DNA of 64,000 nt from Amnibacterium kyonggiense (GTDB taxonomy: Bacteria; Actinomycetota; Actinomycetes; Actinomycetales; Microbacteriaceae), in NCBI RefSeq assembly GCF_004364555.1, contig NZ_SOAM01000001.1, positions 1,426,001 through 1,490,000 of the forward strand, read 5' to 3'. This document shows positions 50,630 to 58,654 of this stretch, one piece after another. Position numbers and translations under genes: made by a program. The notes beneath the pieces are model-generated. The model ran no database searches. It was not told the DNA's origin and was given only the letters and a program-made list of their open reading frames with translations. Each line of letters opens with the position of its first letter. Positions within the stretch are counted from its first letter, which is position 1.

Positions 50630-52537
50630 TCAGGGGGTGACGATGGCGAAGTCCGGATCCGGCGTGCTGAGCGCCGCCGTCAGCCGGCGGAGCGCCGACG
50701 CGTCCCCCTCGATCGCGACGCCCGCAGCGGCGAGGCCGGCGGGATCGACGGCTCCGGTGGCGAGGACCGGCAGCGCCGAGCGGGGGAGGGAGACGACGGC
50801 GTCGGCGTCCGTCGTCTGCACTGCGGACGTGACGGTGAGCGCGCCGTTGCGGAGGGTCAGCCGGTAGCGCGCGGCCGCGTCGACGAGCACGACGTCCAGC
50901 GCGAGCCGCTCGTCCCAGCAGCGCGGTCCGTCGATCCGGAACGCCAGGGTGTCGAAGAGCTGCTCCGGGGTCAGCTGCGCCAGCACGTCCGGGGACACCG
51001 GGGTGACGGGGGTGCCGAACGCGCCGTGGCGCAGCTCGTGCGCGCCGGAGAGGTACGCGCACCGCCAGGTGCCGTTCTCCGAGCCGTAGCCCAGCTGCTC
51101 GTACGTGTCGGCGAGCAGGTCCCGGGCCGCCCGATGATCGGGCTCGGCGAAGACGACGTGGTTCAGCACCTCCGCCGCCCAGCGGAGGTCCCCGGCGTCG
51201 AACGATCCGCGAGCCCTGCGGACCACGGCGTCCGCGCCGCCCATGAAGTCGACGTACCGGCGCGCCGCTTCCGTCGGCGGGTGCGGCCACAGGTGCGCCG
51301 GATTGCCGTCGTACCAGCCCATGTAGCGCTGGAAGACGGCCTTCACGTTGTGGCTGACGGAGCCGTAGTAGCCGCGCGCGTGCCAGGCACGCTCCAGCGC
51401 CGGCGGCAGCACCAGCACCTCGGCGATCTCGTCCCCGGTCAGCCCCTGGTTGAGCAGCCGCACCGTCTGGTCGTGCAGGTAGGCGTAGAGGTCGCGCTGC
51501 AGGGTCAGGAACTCGATCGCCCGGTCGCGGCCCCACGTCGGCCAGTGGTGGGACGCGAAGACGACGTCGACGTCCCCGCCGAACAGGTCGATCGCCTCCG
51601 TGAGGTAGCCGGCCCAGGCGTGCGCGTCGCGCACCTCCGCGCCGCGGATCGTGAGGATGTTGTGCAGCACGTGCGTGGCGTTCTCCGCCATGCACAGGGC
51701 GCGCCGGTCCGGGAAGGCGATGTGCATCTCGGCGGGCGCCTCGCTGCCGGGGGCCAGCTGGAAGACCATCCGGACCCCGTCGACCGTCTCCTCCTGGCCG
51801 GTCGCGGTCACCTGCAGCGTGGGCGGGATGATGCCGAACGTGCCGGTCGAGGTGGTCTGGCCGAGCCCGGCGCCGACCTGCCCCCGCGGCCCCCGGGGGA
51901 GCGCGGCCCCGTACATGTACCCGGCCCGGCGGGCCATCGCGGTTCCGGCCGAGACGTTCTCGCTGACCGCGTGCTCGATGAACCCCGCCGGCGCCAGGAT
52001 CGGGACTCGGCCCGCGTCGACGTCCTCCTGCCGGACCACGCCCCGGACGCCGCCGAAGTGGTCCGCGTGGCTGTGCGTGTAGATCACACCGGTGACCGGA
52101 CGGTCGCCCCGCACCTGCCGGTAGAGGCCGAGCGCCGCCGCCGCGGTCTCGGCGGAGATGAGCGGGTCGAGCACGACGACGCCGCGGTCGCCCTCGATGA
52201 ACGACACGTTCGACAGGTCGAGACCGCGCACCTGGAGGATGCCCGGCGCCACCTCGAACAGACCCTGGATCGCATTCAGCTCCGACTGGCGCCAGAGGCT
52301 CGGATGGACGGTCTCCGGCGCCTCGCCCTCGAGGAAGTCGTAGGCGTCGCCGTCCCACACCACCCGTTCGCCGGCGCGGACGACGCCCGGCCGCAGCGCG
52401 GCGAGGAAGCCCCGGCGGGCGTCCTCGAAGTCCTGCTGGTCCGAGAAGGGCAGCGACGCGAGGAGCCGCCGGTGCTCGGCCGCGACGGCGGCCGACGCGG
52501 GCTTCTGATCCAGTTCCGTCATGTGCGCGGTGCTCAT
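50630..52537 (-). CDS. Alkyl sulfatase (SDS hydrolase type, metallo-beta-lactamase fold)
   Basis: A 635-residue class III alkylsulfatase. The N-terminal metallo-beta-lactamase domain has VIYTHSHADHFGGVRG (zinc ligands His155, His157, Asp159, His160), MAENATHVLHN and VVFASHHWPTWG. A dimerisation domain (MGWYDGNPAHLWPHPP) and a C-terminal SCP2-like lipid-binding domain (from about 520) complete the SdsA1/BDS1 plan. It cleaves primary alkyl sulfates such as SDS to alcohol and sulfate. No signal peptide is visible from the ATG at 52537 (GGAGGGGAG before it), so it appears cytoplasmic, unlike SdsA1. Confidence 0.93.
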   Translation of the reverse strand: MSTAHMTELDQKPASAAVAAEHRRLLASLPFSDQQDFEDARRGFLAALRPGVVRAGERVVWDGDAYDFLEGEAPETVHPSLWRQSELNAIQGLFEVAPGILQVRGLDLSNVSFIEGDRGVVVLDPLISAETAAAALGLYRQVRGDRPVTGVIYTHSHADHFGGVRGVVRQEDVDAGRVPILAPAGFIEHAVSENVSAGTAMARRAGYMYGAALPRGPRGQVGAGLGQTTSTGTFGIIPPTLQVTATGQEETVDGVRMVFQLAPGSEAPAEMHIAFPDRRALCMAENATHVLHNILTIRGAEVRDAHAWAGYLTEAIDLFGGDVDVVFASHHWPTWGRDRAIEFLTLQRDLYAYLHDQTVRLLNQGLTGDEIAEVLVLPPALERAWHARGYYGSVSHNVKAVFQRYMGWYDGNPAHLWPHPPTEAARRYVDFMGGADAVVRRARGSFDAGDLRWAAEVLNHVVFAEPDHRAARDLLADTYEQLGYGSENGTWRCAYLSGAHELRHGAFGTPVTPVSPDVLAQLTPEQLFDTLAFRIDGPRCWDERLALDVVLVDAAARYRLTLRNGALTVTSAVQTTDADAVVSLPRSALPVLATGAVDPAGLAAAGVAIEGDASALRRLTAALSTPDPDFAIVTP

Positions 52538-52612
52538 CGCGCGCTCCCCTCCTCGGCGGCGACCCCCGCTCCGGGGCGCGCTCGCAGTCAAGGCGGGCGG
52601 CGGCAGGACGGG

Positions 52613-52680
52613 ATCACCCGGATCGGGTGGCTCCCGCTCGCCCTCCGCATCCGGGGCGGCGGATCACCGATTCCGGGTGA
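52613..52680. promoter_or_regulatory. Two similar palindromes in the sulfatase / membrane-gene divergent region
   Basis: ATCACCCGGATCGGGTGG (52613-52630) and ATCACCGATTCCGGGTGA (52663-52680) are related near-palindromes 50 bases apart, centre to centre. They lie between divergent genes, so a dimeric regulator bound at both could control the two directions together. No -10 of the usual TAnnnT type is clear here. Confidence 0.4.
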
Positions 52681-52736
52681 GTCGCGACGACGTGGGCCGG
52701 AGGAGTCTCGGGGCCCTCGGCAGCAGGGAGCGGGCG

Positions 52737-53168
52737 ATGAGCGGGGCGACCATCGGCGGCGACGACCACTCGGCGCGGACGGTCGATCCGCGGAAGGCCG
52801 CGGCGGTCGTCGACGTCTTCGTCTACATCGTGGTGCTGAACCTGTTCGTCGAGTACGTGCCCGCCGTGATCAGCGAGTCCTTCACGATCACCGTCGTCAC
52901 CGCGGTGCTGCTGAAGGCCGTCCTCGAGGTCGTGGTGGTCGTCAAGAACCGGGTGCGACGGCTGTTCCGCCGCGCGGCAGGGCCCGTGCGGAAGGCGGCG
53001 GCCGGCCTCCTGCTCTGGGGCGTGCTGATCGGCAGCAAGTTCCTGGTCCTCGAGCTGGTCGCTCTGGTGCTCGGCACGCGGGTGAGCCTCGGCGGCTTCC
53101 TGCCGGTGACGCTGCTGATCATCACCCTGCTGCTGTGCCGGGCCGGCGTGCGGCGCCTCCTCCGCTGA
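52737..53168 (+). CDS. Small integral membrane protein, function unknown
   Basis: A 143-residue protein with three to four helices (VVDVFVYIVVLNLFVEYVPAVI; ITVVTAVLLKAVLEVVVVV; ALLLWGVLIGSKFLVLELVALVLG; FLPVTLLIITLLLC) and a basic cytoplasmic loop (KNRVRRLFRRAAGPVRKAA). It belongs to an unnamed membrane family seen in actinobacteria and proteobacteria. The ATG follows AGGGAG. Divergent from the sulfatase and convergent with the LuxR regulator, so it belongs to this island by position. Confidence 0.8.
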   Translation: MSGATIGGDDHSARTVDPRKAAAVVDVFVYIVVLNLFVEYVPAVISESFTITVVTAVLLKAVLEVVVVVKNRVRRLFRRAAGPVRKAAAGLLLWGVLIGSKFLVLELVALVLGTRVSLGGFLPVTLLIITLLLCRAGVRRLLR

Positions 53169-53205
53169 GCAAACCCGATCGGCGAGGCGGCTCACCCCCG
53201 GAGCG

Positions 53206-55806
53206 TCAGAGCAGACCGACGCGGCTCGCCTGCTCGACCGCTTGCGCCCGCGAGCTCACCCCGAACTTCTGGTACAGCGAACGGATGTGGGTCTTGATCG
53301 TGTTCGGACTCAGCTGCAGGCGGTCGGCGATGTCGCCGACGCTCTGGTAGCGCGGGAGCTCGCGGAGGACCTCCCGCTCCTTCTCGGTGATCGGGACGTC
53401 GACGCCCGCGGGCCGCCGGCGACGGGGCAGCGCGGCGCGCTCTCGGACGAGCTCCGCCGCGAACCCGTCGAGGGGACCGAGCCGGCCGAGCCGTACCGCC
53501 ACCAGGTCGGCGCCGAACCCGCCCCGCACGACGAACGGTCGGCGGGCGTGCAGCAGCGCGGCCCGCTCCAGCGCCTGGACCACCCGGACGTCGGCCTGCG
53601 TGGAGCGCCCGCACCGGTCGGCGTGGGCCGCCAGCGTCAGGAGGACGAGCACGCCGGTCGACGGGTCCCACGCCGGCGCCCGGGCGCTCAGCGCGGCGAG
53701 CAGTCCGTGCTCCGCCTGCGCCGGGCGGCCGGACCCGTCCTGGACCAGGGCGGCCGCGAGCACGGTCTCGGCGGCCTCGCGCCCGAGCGCGCGACGGACG
53801 AGGGCCACGGCCTCCTCCGCACGGTCGCGGCCGCGGTGCACCAGCGTGGCGGCGACGAGGTGGTACGCGAAGGAGGCGACCACCCGGGGCGTCGGACGGT
53901 CGTAGGTCAGGGCGAGGTGCTCGAGCCGAGCGAAGGCCTCGCGGTCGTCGGTGCCGGCGTCGAGGAGGACCATCTCCCGCAGCGCCGCCGCCTCCACCGC
54001 GAGGTGCCGGTCGAACGCGATCGCGCGTGACCGCAGCAGCACGTCGAGGTCCGCCGTGGAGGCGCTCATCGTCTCGCGGTAGGTCTTCGCGACGGCGGCG
54101 ACCCCCGCGCGGGCGGCCGCGAGGTCCGACTCGACGCCGGCGACGGGTGCCGCCGCCATCCGGTCCGCGAGCGCCACCGCCTGCGCCCACTGCCCCTGCC
54201 GCGCCGCGAGCGTCGACGCCTCCTGCAGCACCGTCAGGTGGGCCCACGCGGTGTGCTCCGAGTCGGTGGCGTCCGCGCACTCGAGCAGGAGCCAGAACGC
54301 CTCGTCCGGGTCCCCGCACCGATCGGCGGCCCGGGCGCGGGCCCAGTCGACCACCACGTGCGCGCACCGGAGCTCGGCGGGCGGATCGGCCGTCGCGAGG
54401 CGCAGCTCGCGGTCGCGGGTCCGGAGCACCGCGAGCGCGGACGGCACGTCGTCGGGCTCGCCCTCCAGGATCTGCAGCGCGCTCAGCAGCAGGCGCAGCG
54501 GCGGAGGCAGCTCGCCCGCCGACGCCGCCGCGCACGCGAGATGGTGACGCACGATCGACCGGTTCGAGGAGCCCGGCAGCAGGACCATCGCCGCGACCAC
54601 GTGGAGCGCCGGGCTGCTCCGTCCGCGCCGTTCGAGGAGCACGAGGGCGTCGTGGACCCGTGGGGCGACGCCCCGGAACACCAGCTCCACCCCGTGCTGC
54701 TCGACGAGTCGCGCGACGCCCGGCACGTCCTCCGCCCGCAGCGCGAGCTCGAGCGCCTCGCCCGGCCGGCCCCGCGCCCGGTACCAGGCGCTCGCCCGCG
54801 TCAGCGTCCGCGCGGCCGCATCGAGGTCCCGTCGCCGACTCTCCGCTCGCAGGTGGCCGCGGAGCATCGGGTGGTAGCGGTAGACCGGTTCCCCCTCGCG
54901 GTCGTCGCAGCTGATGAGGGCGAGGCGTTCGCTCAACCGCTCCACGACGGCCGCGGCGTCCGGCCGGTCCGCGAGGTGGGCGGCGAGCCCCACCGGGAAG
55001 CGGTCGACGGCGGCGGTCGCGAGCAAGAAGTCGCGGTCGGACGCCGACAGGTCGGCGACCAGCTCCGCGACGAGCTGATCGCCGGCGCTGCGCTGGTCGG
55101 TCAGGAATCCGGGCGGCAGCTGCGACCGGGCGCCCGCGCGGGCGAGGCGGTCGGCGAGCGCGGCGAGTGCGGCGACCCAGCCGCCGGTGTGGTCGAGCAG
55201 CGCGGTGAGCGCCTCGTCGTCCAGCCCGATCCCGCGGGAGCGGAGGAGCATCGCGGCCTCGGCCGCGGTGAAGGCGAGGTCCTCGGAGCGGAGCTCGGCC
55301 GTCGGCAGGACGGCCCGCATCAGCGCCGCCGGCGGGCGGCGGCCCGCCATCACCACGTGCAGGGACGCCGGCCGCGAGGCCAGCAGACGGCGCAACCACG
55401 CGCCGTCGGCTCCGCTGGTCAGACGGTCGAGATCGTCGAGGAACAGGGTGACGGGAGCACGCCGCGCGAGCGCCGGTGCGCCGCCGGACGGGATCGGCCC
55501 GTCCGAAGCGGCGCGGTCGACGTCGTCCCAGGCGGCCGCGACCGCGCTGCTGAGCGTCGGCGCGTCCTCGCCCGACGGCGGGACCCCGACCCACGGGCAC
55601 GGGCGCCCCTCGCGCTGCAGCTGCTCCCGCCACTGCGCGAGCAGGGCGGTCTTGCCGGATCCGGCCGCGGCCCACACGGCGACGTGCGCGTCGCCGTGCC
55701 CGGGGAGTGCCAGTCGGGGCCGGGCGATCGCGCCGCGGGGCACGACGGGCGGCGCGGCGCGGCGGTGCGGACCGTCGGCGACGACGAACGGGGACTCGGT
55801 GCGCAC
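53206..55806 (-). CDS. Large ATP-binding LuxR-family (MalT/LAL-like) transcriptional regulator
   Basis: An 866-residue regulator. The STAND-type ATPase domain has Walker A AAAGSGKT at residues 46-53 and Walker B VTLFLDDLDRL near 122. A long helical, TPR-like sensor region spans about residues 330-790. The C-terminal LuxR helix-turn-helix is ITEKEREVLRELPRYQSVGDIADRLQLSPNTIKTHIRSLYQKFGV near 808-852. MalT-like proteins assemble upon ligand and ATP binding and then activate promoters. GTG 55806 follows GAAGGGGG. It sits between the sulfatase and SHOCT gene groups and is the obvious candidate controller of both; the ligand is unknown. Confidence 0.92.
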   Translation of the reverse strand: MRTESPFVVADGPHRRAAPPVVPRGAIARPRLALPGHGDAHVAVWAAAGSGKTALLAQWREQLQREGRPCPWVGVPPSGEDAPTLSSAVAAAWDDVDRAASDGPIPSGGAPALARRAPVTLFLDDLDRLTSGADGAWLRRLLASRPASLHVVMAGRRPPAALMRAVLPTAELRSEDLAFTAAEAAMLLRSRGIGLDDEALTALLDHTGGWVAALAALADRLARAGARSQLPPGFLTDQRSAGDQLVAELVADLSASDRDFLLATAAVDRFPVGLAAHLADRPDAAAVVERLSERLALISCDDREGEPVYRYHPMLRGHLRAESRRRDLDAAARTLTRASAWYRARGRPGEALELALRAEDVPGVARLVEQHGVELVFRGVAPRVHDALVLLERRGRSSPALHVVAAMVLLPGSSNRSIVRHHLACAAASAGELPPPLRLLLSALQILEGEPDDVPSALAVLRTRDRELRLATADPPAELRCAHVVVDWARARAADRCGDPDEAFWLLLECADATDSEHTAWAHLTVLQEASTLAARQGQWAQAVALADRMAAAPVAGVESDLAAARAGVAAVAKTYRETMSASTADLDVLLRSRAIAFDRHLAVEAAALREMVLLDAGTDDREAFARLEHLALTYDRPTPRVVASFAYHLVAATLVHRGRDRAEEAVALVRRALGREAAETVLAAALVQDGSGRPAQAEHGLLAALSARAPAWDPSTGVLVLLTLAAHADRCGRSTQADVRVVQALERAALLHARRPFVVRGGFGADLVAVRLGRLGPLDGFAAELVRERAALPRRRRPAGVDVPITEKEREVLRELPRYQSVGDIADRLQLSPNTIKTHIRSLYQKFGVSSRAQAVEQASRVGLL

Positions 55807-55893
55807 GGGGCCCCCTTCGGGCTCGACATCGGCTGCTGCGACCGGACCCCGCGGACGCTAGCCGCGGCGCGCGACCGCGTCGAAGGCCTTTCG

Positions 55894-55916
55894 GCCTCGC
55901 CCGAACCGGGCGAGGC
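55894..55916. promoter_or_regulatory. Perfect 10-3-10 palindrome between divergent LuxR and SHOCT operons
   Basis: GCCTCGCCCG-aac-CGGGCGAGGC, with a smaller AGGCC/GGCCT repeat just to its left. Because both neighbouring genes point away from it, it is better read as an operator or cruciform than as a terminator. Confidence 0.45.
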
Positions 55917-56027
55917 GCGCTGCCGGCGGGCGGGATGCGCGGTCACCCCGTCCGCACGAGGCGATCCCCGCGCATCGGCGCCGAGCCTGAAGCGGTCTCG
56001 TGCAGCGGGTCGGAGGAGGAGGCGGTC

Positions 56028-56474
56028 GTGGACTTCTGGGCGGGTTTCTGGAACGTGATCTGGTTCTTCGTCTGGGGGTTCGTCTTCGTCGCGTACCTGT
56101 TCGCGCTGTTCTCGGTGATCGTCGACCTCTTCCGCGACCGTGCGATGCGCGGGTGGGCGAAGGCCCTCTGGATCGTCGGTCTGGTGTTCATCCCCTTCCT
56201 CACCGTGCTGGCGTACGTCATCGCCCGCGGCGACTCGATGGCGGTGCGCAGCGCGAAGGAGCAGCGTTCCGCCCAGGCCGCCGCGGAGACCTTCATCCGC
56301 GACGTCGCGGGAACCAGCCCGGCGGAGGAGATCCGGACCGCGAAGGCGCTCCTCGACGCCGGCACGATCACGCCCGAGGAGTTCGAGACGCTGAAGACGC
56401 GGGCGCTGCTCGGGCGGGACGGCGCGGCGGCGCCGCGGCAGCACGACGGCTCACCGGTGCGGACGGCGGGCTGA
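56028..56474 (+). CDS. PLDc_N plus SHOCT domain membrane protein
   Basis: A 148-residue protein. Residues 1-65 hold two membrane helices in the pattern of the phospholipase D nuclease N-terminal (PLDc_N) domain (VFVAYLFALFSVIVDLFRDR...WAKALWIVGLVFIPFLTVLAYVI). Residues 95-130 form a SHOCT motif (AEEIRTAKALLDAGTITPEEFETLKTRAL). SHOCT is a short oligomerisation-type helix pair. GGAGGAGG precedes the GTG. First gene of a four-gene operon (to 58548) divergent from the LuxR regulator. Confidence 0.88.
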   Translation: MDFWAGFWNVIWFFVWGFVFVAYLFALFSVIVDLFRDRAMRGWAKALWIVGLVFIPFLTVLAYVIARGDSMAVRSAKEQRSAQAAAETFIRDVAGTSPAEEIRTAKALLDAGTITPEEFETLKTRALLGRDGAAAPRQHDGSPVRTAG

Positions 56475-56477
56475 CCG

Positions 56478-56900
56478 ATGCCGGGTCCCGAGTTCGGTCC
56501 GGTGGAGCTCTCCCTGGTCGCGTTCGGCGGCGAGCCGTCGCCCGCGCTGCTGGAGGCGCTGCACGACACGCTCGCCTCCGGTGCAGTCCGCCTGCTGGAC
56601 CTCGTGCTCGTCCGCCGCGAGGCCGACGGCGCCCTGGTCGTGCGGGAGGTCGAGGACGCCGCGGCCGAGGGGTTCCCCGAGGCCGACCTCCCCGGGTCGG
56701 GGCTCATGAGCGCGGAGGACGTCGAGGTCCTCGCGGAGGCGCTCCCGGCCGGCACCGCCGCCGCGGTGTTCCTGGTCGAGCACGTGTGGGCCAGGAAGCT
56801 CGCCGGCCGACTCGCGGAGATCGGCGGCTTCGTGGCCGCGACGGAACGGATCCCGGCCGCGGTCGTCAACGACCTCCTGGCCGTGGCGAAGGCGGAGTGA
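56478..56900 (+). CDS. DUF6325 family protein
   Basis: A 140-residue soluble protein with FGPVELSLVAFGGEPSPALLEALHDTLASGAVRLLDLVLVRRE and a second ferredoxin-like half ending VFLVEHVWARKLAGRL. This matches the actinobacterial DUF6325 family, which regularly lies beside SHOCT-domain genes in stress-type gene groups. The molecular role is unknown. It starts 3 bases after the previous stop. Confidence 0.82.
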   Translation: MPGPEFGPVELSLVAFGGEPSPALLEALHDTLASGAVRLLDLVLVRREADGALVVREVEDAAAEGFPEADLPGSGLMSAEDVEVLAEALPAGTAAAVFLVEHVWARKLAGRLAEIGGFVAATERIPAAVVNDLLAVAKAE

Positions 56901-56908
56901 GGAGCACC

Positions 56909-57259
56909 ATGCCCCGGATGCGCAGAGCCGGTCGACCCGGCCTCATCGGGCTCACGGCCCGGACCGCCGTCGTCGCCGGCACCGCGGCGACGGTCACCGG
57001 CGCGGTCGGCCGGGGGCGGGCCCGCCGCGAGCAGGAGGAGCAGGCGCAGCTGGACGCCGCCGCGCAGGCGGAGCAGGCGCGGATCGACCGGGCCGTCGCG
57101 GCGGCCGTGCCGCAGCGGGTTGCCCCGCAGGAGCCGGCGGCCCCGACCGTCGACGCCTCCGGTCTCGTGGCCGAGATCCAGCGGCTCGGCGCGCTCCGGG
57201 ATCAGGGGCTGCTCAGCGAGGACGAGTTCAGCGCGGCGAAGCGCAAGCTCCTCGGGTGA
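56909..57259 (+). CDS. Small SHOCT-domain protein
   Basis: A 116-residue protein: a basic, weakly hydrophobic N-terminus (GLIGLTARTAVVAGTAATVTGAV), a glutamine/alanine-rich helical linker, and a C-terminal SHOCT motif VAEIQRLGALRDQGLLSEDEFSAAKRKLLG. The pattern is the widespread short SHOCT form thought to mediate protein contacts. Its stop overlaps the next start (GTGA). Together with the PLDc_N-SHOCT protein it may build a membrane-associated complex. Confidence 0.85.
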   Translation: MPRMRRAGRPGLIGLTARTAVVAGTAATVTGAVGRGRARREQEEQAQLDAAAQAEQARIDRAVAAAVPQRVAPQEPAAPTVDASGLVAEIQRLGALRDQGLLSEDEFSAAKRKLLG

Positions 57260-58548
57260 GGGCCGTCGTGGTCACGCCGCACGACGCCGAGGGGCTGGAG
57301 CCGGCGCACGACGCACCGCCGCCGGCCGACGCGGACCGGGGGCGGGGTGGTGCGCGGCGGTGGTCGGCGGTCGTACTCCTCGCCCTGGTCGCCCTGGTGG
57401 TGCCGCCGACGATCGCCGCCGCGTGGCTCCACCAGCAGGTATCCGATCCGGACCGGTTCGTCGCCATGCTCGCCCCGCTCGCGGAGGACGCGTCGTTCCG
57501 CACCGCCGTCACGGACCGGACGAGCACCGCCGTGCTGGACGCCGCGGGGGTCGACGCGCTCGCCCGCAGGGCGTCCGACGCGCTCGCCGGGATCCCGCTC
57601 CCCGCTCCGGCCGTGACTGCCGTCGAGACGCTGAGCACCCTGGCCGCGCGGGAGGCGCGAGCGGCGGTCCACGACGTCGTCCGGGGCTTCGTGGAGTCGG
57701 ACCGGTTCCCACGGGTGTGGGAGGACGTCGTCCGAACGGCGCAGATCCAGGGGACGGGCCTGCTGACCGGGCGGACCGATCAGGCGCTCGCCGCCGATGC
57801 GTCCGGGCACGTGGTCGTGTCGCTCGCGCCCGTGATCGAGCAGCTGCGGCCGCGGCTCGAGCGGGCCGGCTTCACCGGCGCCGCGCTGATCCCGGCCGTC
57901 GACGCGACGATCCCGGTCGGCACGATCGACGGGCTGCCGGCGGCGCGGACCGGCTACCGCGCGCTGAGCACGGCGGCGCTCGTGCTGCCCTGGCTCTGCG
58001 CGGGGCTGCTCGCGCTGGCGTTCCTCGTCTCGCCGGCGCGTCGGCGGACCGTGCTGCACACGGGCGTCGCCCTGCTGACCGCGGGCGTCCTGCTGGTCGT
58101 CGCCGCGATCGTGGGGCGCGGGATGCTCCTCCCGGCGCTCAGCCCCGAGCCGCTGCCCGCCGACGTCGCCGGACCCCTGATCGCCGCGGTGCTCGGGACG
58201 CTGACCCCGTCGGTGATCGCCCTCGTGCTGGCCGGGCTGCTGACCGTGCTGCTGGGACTGGCCGTCGCGGGCCCGCGCGGTGCGGGCCCGGCCGCGCTGC
58301 AGCGCCCCGCGGTCGGAGCGGCGCGCGCGGTCGGCGCCGCCGTGCGCCGGGCACGGCCCGTGGTCGTCGTGTCGGTCGTCGCCGCGGGCGTGCTGGCGGT
58401 CGCGCTGGTCCGGCCGCTCACGGTGGCCGCCGCGCTCTGGATCCTGGTCGCCGCGCTGGCGCTCCTGCTCGCGGACGCATCCCTCGAGCGACTGGCGGAC
58501 CCGCGCTCGGCGGCCGTCGGTCCGCCCGCCCGACGGGATCCGGCCTGA
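57256..58548 (+). CDS. Multi-pass membrane protein with large extracytoplasmic domain
   Basis: A 430-residue protein: cytoplasmic start, one helix (about residues 37-58), an outside domain of about 175 residues with APLAEDASFRTAVTDRTSTAVLDAAG and later RTDQALAADASGHVVVSLAPVIEQL, then about five or six helices (239 to 420). It is the typical last gene of the SHOCT/DUF6325 group in actinobacteria and has no named domain that I recognise. GTG start coupled to the SHOCT gene by a 4-base overlap. Confidence 0.8.
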   Translation: MRAVVVTPHDAEGLEPAHDAPPPADADRGRGGARRWSAVVLLALVALVVPPTIAAAWLHQQVSDPDRFVAMLAPLAEDASFRTAVTDRTSTAVLDAAGVDALARRASDALAGIPLPAPAVTAVETLSTLAAREARAAVHDVVRGFVESDRFPRVWEDVVRTAQIQGTGLLTGRTDQALAADASGHVVVSLAPVIEQLRPRLERAGFTGAALIPAVDATIPVGTIDGLPAARTGYRALSTAALVLPWLCAGLLALAFLVSPARRRTVLHTGVALLTAGVLLVVAAIVGRGMLLPALSPEPLPADVAGPLIAAVLGTLTPSVIALVLAGLLTVLLGLAVAGPRGAGPAALQRPAVGAARAVGAAVRRARPVVVVSVVAAGVLAVALVRPLTVAAALWILVAALALLLADASLERLADPRSAAVGPPARRDPA

Positions 58549-58578
58549 CGCGCCTAACACCCGGGCACCGGTCCGCCC

Positions 58579-58584
58579 TAGGGT
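58579..58584 (+). promoter_or_regulatory. -10 box (TAGGGT) upstream of the epimerase gene
   Basis: TAGGGT, 7 bases, then ATG at 58592, the start of a 20-codon frame rather than of the main gene. Identical over 20 bases to the promoter and start at 49464. Confidence 0.5.
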
Positions 58585-58591
58585 CGGGCCG

Positions 58592-58654
58592 ATGGAACCG
58601 ACGCCGAGGTGCCTCGACCGGCCCGCCGCGGCCGATCGGCGGGCGGACCGGTGA
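58592..58654 (+). CDS. Possible leaderless 20-codon leader peptide coupled to the epimerase gene
   Basis: ATG at leaderless spacing from TAGGGT opens a frame MEPTPRCLDRPAAADRRADR, and its TGA overlaps the GTG of the next gene (GTGA). It has no recognisable domain. The likely role, if translated, is to deliver ribosomes to the downstream gene, which lacks a ribosome site. It could instead be a chance frame within a short 5' leader. Confidence 0.35.
   Translation: MEPTPRCLDRPAAADRRADR

Noticed and set aside
58609-58650. GTG at 58609 as the epimerase start
   Set aside because: It adds an Arg/Pro-rich extension with no ribosome site. The GTG at 58651 begins exactly at the nucleotide-binding fold and overlaps the mini-ORF stop.
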